Source of the DNA: a bacterium
GTDB lineage: Bacteria > Bacteroidota > Bacteroidia > Cytophagales > Thermonemataceae
Reading direction: 5' to 3'
Length of the DNA: 6,416 bases
Assembly: GCA_025362415.1 (NCBI GenBank)
Contig: JANYGM010000419.1
Span: 1-6,416, forward strand
The position numbers and the translations under genes are program-made. The stretch's first letter is position 1, and each line of letters begins with the position of its first letter. This document shows positions 1 through 4,400 of this stretch, in pieces. The notes below the pieces were generated by a model that saw only the letters and a program-made list of their open reading frames with translations, was not told the origin of the DNA and did no database searches.

Positions 1-117
1 ATCTATTACGTTTTTCTCGCACATAGCGCAAAACTTACCTTTGTCCGTTTTGGTCATTGTATTCCAATTTTCCGCACAAGGATTGTCTATTTGGATAGAA
101 TAGTTAGTTTTTTTCAT
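1..117 (-). CDS. N-terminus of a Cys-motif Bacteroidota protein, 3'-truncated by the window edge
   Basis: Thirty-nine codons run from the ATG at 115-117 to the left edge without a stop, reading MKKTNYSIQI, then DNPCAENWNTM, then GKFCAMCEKNVID. The spacing PCxExW...MT...GxFCxxCxKxVxD (Cys14, Trp18, Cys30, Cys33) matches a short N-terminal motif that I recognise from many Bacteroidota proteins of varied length, some with carboxypeptidase-like or TonB-type domains further on. That is recollection, not a search. There is no signal peptide. Function cannot be assigned from this fragment; the CxxC with a third Cys could bind metal or be redox-active. It starts 127 bp after the PorP/SprF gene, beyond the palindrome, so it is probably a separate transcript. 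The start is supported by the motif beginning right after it. Confidence 0.8.
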   Translation of the reverse strand, partial: MKKTNYSIQIDNPCAENWNTMTKTDKGKFCAMCEKNVID

Positions 118-130
118 AGTGATATTATTT

Positions 131-159
131 TAAATATATAATTTAGTTTTTAGCAACAA
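131..159 (-). promoter_or_regulatory. Possible Bacteroidota-type promoter for the partial gene at 1-117
   Basis: On the minus strand, TATATTTA (131-138) resembles the Bacteroidota -7 box TAnnTTTG at all but the last base. A TTG (157-159) lies 18 bases upstream of it, near the usual spacing to the -33 element. It sits between the palindrome and the start codon, leaving a very short leader. In such AT-rich DNA this match could be chance. Confidence 0.2.
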
Positions 160-177
160 AAATCATTCCGTAATATG

Positions 178-225
178 ATAAAAGGTTTATTAAATTAAAA
201 TATTTTAATTTAATAAACCTTTTAT
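178..225. terminator. Perfect 48-bp AT-rich palindrome, probable bidirectional terminator
   Basis: The inverted repeat has 24-base arms meeting at 201/202 with no mismatch. It begins about 20 bases beyond the PorP/SprF stop codon. Each arm has two G:C pairs (184-185 with 218-219) followed outward by A4/T4, so a transcript from either strand would form a long hairpin ending in U-rich sequence. The position between the end of one gene and the start of the next suits a terminator. The low GC content makes termination strength uncertain. Confidence 0.7.
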
Positions 226-244
226 ATTAACTCAAAATTCCTAA

Positions 245-1246
245 TTAAAAATAACGAGGAGAAAGGATTTTGTTGATATCACGTGTAAATTCATATCTAA
301 GCATTATTTCGTGGCTACCAGAGTTATAATTGCGCAAATCTGTCAAAGAATAATCATACGCATATCCAAAACGCAAATTAGGACTAACAATAGCCTCCAA
401 AAGCAAATCAATAGAATCTCCTGTCCTGCCTGTATTAGTGATAGATGCCGTTCTATATGAAAGACCAACCCCAAATTTTTCATAAAACCAAAGATTAGCA
501 TTGATATCAATAGCAATTGGCGCAGCTTGTACTGCTTTCACCAAAATAGAAGGTTTCAGTTTCAAATCTCCACCTTTCAAATCAAAAACATAACCAGCAG
601 TCAAGAAATAATGACGAAATTGTCTAGCACGCTCACCTGCAAAAGAATTTCCATTTGCACCCACAGGCGCATCAGTAGAAAGTTGCCAATTGATAATGCG
701 TGGCGCAGAAATCCCTGCATAAAAACGAGCATCATTGTACCAAATTCCTGCGCCCACATTAGGAGCAATTTTGCTTACATTATCCATAAATGCGGCATCT
801 GGTACGCTTTTATCAGGTGAATGAAGGACACTTTTATAATCTCCTGCAAACTGTGTAAAACCACCTTGAAGTCCCAAAGCAAGTTTTCCTTTTTCAGATA
901 TTTTGATACGGTAAGCATAAGAAGCATTGAGGGTAATATTTCTCTCTACGCCAATTTTATCAACGACCAAATTAACGCCTACCCCCATTGTATTGCTACG
1001 AAAAGGTGCATCAAAAGAAAGTGTCCCTGTTGTAGGTCCTCCATCTATTCCTACCCATTGTTTTCTACCCAAAAACGTAAAACTCGTTACCTCTCCACTA
1101 CCTGCATAAGCAGGATTAAGAGCCAAAGAATTAAACATATATTGTGTGTATTGTGGGTCTTGCTGTGCCAATACTTTTGTATTAGTAAGCAAAATAGCAC
1201 AAAAAGCTATTCCAAAAGCTGTGATAAAACGAATGTTATTTTTCAT
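245..1246 (-). CDS. PorP/SprF-family type IX secretion system outer-membrane protein
   Basis: A 333-residue predicted outer-membrane beta-barrel of the PorP/SprF family, whose members assist surface delivery or anchoring of T9SS cargo with type B sorting domains. Residues 1-27 are a signal peptide (Lys/Arg start, hydrophobic core, likely cut after VLA). The mature protein opens with the family hallmark DPQYTQYMFN...NPAYAGS (30-50). Then come RKQWVGIDGGPTT (61-73), GVGVNLVVDKIGVERN (88-103), FRHYFLTAGYVFDL (210-223), KPSILVKAVQAAP (231-243), and the closing strand region LRFGYAYDYSLTD with HEIMLRYEF (291-320), ending SPRYF. Length and architecture are normal for the family. The ATG at 1244-1246 is preferred because the signal peptide begins there. 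It lies 219 bp after the adhesin on the same strand. Whether it serves only this adhesin or general T9SS function is unknown. Confidence 0.93.
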   Translation of the reverse strand: MKNNIRFITAFGIAFCAILLTNTKVLAQQDPQYTQYMFNSLALNPAYAGSGEVTSFTFLGRKQWVGIDGGPTTGTLSFDAPFRSNTMGVGVNLVVDKIGVERNITLNASYAYRIKISEKGKLALGLQGGFTQFAGDYKSVLHSPDKSVPDAAFMDNVSKIAPNVGAGIWYNDARFYAGISAPRIINWQLSTDAPVGANGNSFAGERARQFRHYFLTAGYVFDLKGGDLKLKPSILVKAVQAAPIAIDINANLWFYEKFGVGLSYRTASITNTGRTGDSIDLLLEAIVSPNLRFGYAYDYSLTDLRNYNSGSHEIMLRYEFTRDINKILSPRYF

Positions 1247-1281
1247 AAATATATAAATAATTTTGAATGTTTAATTGTGAA

Positions 1282-1350
1282 AATAGCCCCAACCAAAGGG
1301 AGCAATACAAACTTTTTATGAAAGTCAGGTGGAAACACCTGACTTCACAC
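1282..1350. repeat. Intergenic hairpin repeat, unit 1
   Basis: A 69-bp unit beginning AATAGCCCC and ending ACTTCACAC. Inside it, a 10-bp perfect stem (1322-1331 with 1336-1345, AAGTCAGGTG) closes a four-base loop GAAA at 1332-1335. The flanking sequence GGGAGCAATACAAAC is shared with unit 2. No T-run follows the stem on either strand, so it does not look like a simple terminator. Confidence 0.85.
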
Positions 1351-1423
1351 AATAGTCCCCAGCCCCAAAGGGAGCAATACAAACACTTTTATTGAAGTCA
1401 GGTGGAAACACCTGACTTCACAC
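1351..1423. repeat. Intergenic hairpin repeat, unit 2
   Basis: A 73-bp direct copy of unit 1, immediately adjoining it. Its stem is longer: 12 bp perfect (1393-1404 with 1409-1420), again with a GAAA loop at 1405-1408. The left part also holds CCCCAAAGGG (1363-1372), which is the reverse complement of 1443-1452, so an outer 10-bp stem could enclose the hairpin. The stem base pairs are conserved between the two units while the intervening sequence has small indels. Confidence 0.85.
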
Positions 1424-1435
1424 AAAAGATGTATT

Positions 1436-1463
1436 TAAAGTCCCCTTTGGGGGTTTGGGGGCT
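1436..1463. repeat. C/G-rich intergenic element abutting the adhesin stop codon
   Basis: This element reads TCCCCTTTGGGGG, TTT, GGGGGCT on the plus strand and ends two bases before the adhesin stop codon. It can fold on itself (CCCC-TTT-GGGG) or pair with 1363-1372 in hairpin unit 2. Similar C/G-run elements occur between genes in other Bacteroidota genomes (recollection, not checked). In this AT-rich window its composition stands out. Confidence 0.6.
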
Positions 1464-1465
1464 AA

Positions 1466-4400
1466 TTAACGCTTAATAATCACGTATTTAGCAAAACTAC
1501 TACCATCTGTGAGTTTTACAATATAGAAATATGTTGCATCTGGCAAATCTGTTCCTACTTGTAACCCTACGTTAGCTGTTCCTGCCCAATCATTTTTATA
1601 ATCATTGTTCTCAAACACTAAATTACCCCATCTGTTGTAGATTTTGACATCTGCACCTCTACCATTCAAGCCATTTATCACAAATACATCATTACGACCA
1701 TCAGCATTTGGAGAGAAACCTTGAGGGATAAATACATCAGTAGCCACAGGAATTGGATTTGCATTTATTACAGTAGGCTGATTTTCAGCAGGTTCATCAG
1801 CAATTCCGTTGCCATTATCATCTACATTTGTATTATTTCCAGAAGTATCTACTGCAATACCACCTGCTAAACCAGTTCCTTGCGCAACGACTTGGTTAGA
1901 GAACTGACCAAATCCACGCACATAAACCGTAAGCGTAATAGTTGCTTCAGCACCTACCACAAGCGTATTCCCTGTTGCAGTTAGCAAATTAATATCACCA
2001 CCTGTTGTAGCATTGCCTTTACCATTAAAGGCTGTATTTGCTACCATTATGCTTGGTGCTACTACTGTAACCGTATTAGAAAGCACATCATAACCAGCCA
2101 CTCTATCAATATCACCAAAAGTAACATCTAAGTTTTCTTTTACATTAACATTTGATAAAGAAACATTACCTATATTTTTCACTTTGATAGTATAAGTTAC
2201 GTTAAATCCGCCTTGTGGCTGGATAATTGGCGTACCTGCAATTTTGCTTACCCCAATAACCGCTTTTGGTTTTGGCAAACTAATTGGTGTTGGTGTGCCT
2301 TCATTTGGAAGACCATTTCCATCTGTATCAACATTTGTTCCTGATGCAGAATTATCTGTGGTATTTGCACCACTTGTTGCACCAGTACCATTTCCTACAA
2401 CTGTATTAGTGAAGTTAAATGCTGTTGCATTATTCAAAGTAACAATCACAGAGAAAGTAACCGTTCCTTGTACACCTGCCGCAAGTGTACTTGTGCCTGC
2501 AAGCAAGTTAGTATTTGCACCTGTTCCTGTAAATGTTGCATTTGCCGTTAAACCTGCTCCTGTTGCTACTGGCACACCTGACAAAGCAAATGTCAATGGT
2601 GCAGGGAATGCAAGGTTTAAGTTTTCTATCAACTGAACATTATTCAATGTTTCTGTACCCATATTTTTCACAATTACGGCAAAATCTAAACGGTACGTTC
2701 CATTTGCTTGCAAAGTAGAAGTTACTAAATTTTTAGCTACCCCAATAATTGGCAAGTTAATAGGCGTTGGCACGTTATCTATTGGCTCATTTGGATTACC
2801 ATTACCATCTGTGTCAATAACTGTAGCACCACCATTATTAGAATTATCTGTTGTAGGCAAACCACTATTTGCACCTGTTCCTGTTCCTACTGCAGTATTT
2901 GTAAATGCTGTAGTTGCACCTCTTGGATTAACATTGACCACAATAGTAATAGTTGCTGTTGCTCCTACTGCAAGCGTGTTTCCTGCTGCTAACAAATTGA
3001 TGGTTGCTCCTGTACCTGTATAACCTGTTGCAAGTGTAAGACCACCTGTTGCAACTGGCGTACCCACTAGCGTAAATATTGCTGGTGCTGGGAATGCAAG
3101 CGCAAGGTTTTCTACTACTTGAACACTATTCAAAATCTCTGTACCAAGATTTTTTACAGTTATTACAAAAGGAACATTAAAGCTACCATTTGTTTGTTGT
3201 ACCAAAGTTCCTACTGATTTAGCAAGACCAATAATAGGCGTTCCTATTGAAATTGGTGTTGGTGTGTTTTCAGTTGGTTCATTAGGATTTCCGTTGCCGT
3301 TAGGGTCTGGATTTGTACCACTATTTGAAGTGTCAGTTGTAGGAACTGTGCTTGTTGCACCTGTTCCAGTTGCTACTGCACTGTTAGTAAAAGTAGAAGA
3401 ACCATTTGTTACAACATTCACCGTAAATGTAATAGTCATTGTTCCACCTATTGCTAAATTATCCGTTCCAGAAAGCAAATTGTTTGCACCTACTCCTGTA
3501 TAAGTAGCATTTGGCGTTCCTCCCGTTACTGTTACTGCACCTGCGAGTACACTTGGTACTGCTGGAGCTGGGAAAGAAACAGCTAAATTATCTACTACTT
3601 GTACATTATTGATTGCTTCATTACCATAGTTTGTTACAACAATACTAAATGGCACATTATAACTACCATTTCCTTGTAATATTGCTGCTCCTACTGCTTT
3701 TGCAAGTCCAATACGTGGGAAAGTAATAGGCGTTGGCGTATTTTCTCCTGTATTTGTTGGATTACCATTACTATTAGGGTCAATAACTGTTCCTATTTGG
3801 GTTGGTGTGCCTGTTGTAAGAATAGTATTAGAACCATTATTTGAAATATCTGTCGTTGTTGTTGCACTTGTTGCACCTACTCCGTTTGCTACTGCACTAT
3901 TACTCAATGCAGTTGGTGTACCATTTGTAGTAAGTTGTACCGTAAACGTGATAGTTGCACTTGCACCTATTGCCAAGCTTTGCGTTGCAGAAAGAAGATT
4001 AATATCTGTATTTCCGTTAAAACCTGCATTTGCCGTTAAAGTTGCGCTTGCTGGTGCAGTAACTATTGTATAAGTTGCTGGTAATGGGAATGTTAAATTT
4101 AAGTTATCCACTACTTGCACGCTATTCAATATTTCATTACCTAGATTTTTCACCACAATAGTAAATGGAATATTGATTGTTCCATTTGCATTGATGACTG
4201 GCGTTCCTACTGCTTTTGCAATACCTATTACTGGATTAAGCGTGATTGAAACTGGCGTTGGTACGTTTTCAGTTGGTTCATTTGGATTTCCGTTGCCGTT
4301 AGGGTCAGGATTATTACCACTATTTGAAGTATCAGTTGTAGGAACTGTGCTTATTGCACCTGTTCCAGTTGCTACTGCACTATTGGTAAAACTCGTTGAA

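Larger units (their letters stand above)
1247..1465. other. Intergenic region between adhesin and PorP/SprF gene
   Basis: This 219-bp gap holds two tandem hairpin repeats (1282-1350 and 1351-1423) and a C/G-rich element (about 1436-1463). I see no open gene in it and no convincing promoter for the downstream gene. The last 35 bases before the PorP/SprF start are AT-rich, with no Shine-Dalgarno sequence. Co-transcription of the two genes through the repeats is the simplest reading, but is not shown. Confidence 0.6.
3239..4234 (-). repeat. Higher-order block copy 2 (R5+R6, 996 bp)
   Basis: Second copy of the A-B block, 15 bp shorter because R6 lacks five residues relative to R4. The length difference is a multiple of three and the frame stays open, so both copies are coding. 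Confidence 0.88.

Noticed and set aside
527..1321. Plus-strand open frames at 527-820 and 821-1321
   Set aside because: They lie opposite the complete PorP/SprF gene. Their translations are rich in Cys, Ile and Ser, show no family motif, and are explained as shadows.
1393..1420. Rho-independent terminator of the adhesin gene
   Set aside because: The stem is strong, but no T-run follows it on the minus strand (AATAAAAGTG comes next). The same hairpin is repeated about 70 bp further on, which fits a repeat family better than a terminator.
1282..1423. CRISPR array
   Set aside because: Only two direct copies are present and they adjoin without unique spacers. The unit is about 70 bp with an internal palindrome, and no cas genes are visible.
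1442..1461. G-quadruplex from the G-runs on the plus strand
   Set aside because: There are only two runs of five G's here; four suitable runs in close range are not present. Pairing with nearby C-runs is more likely.
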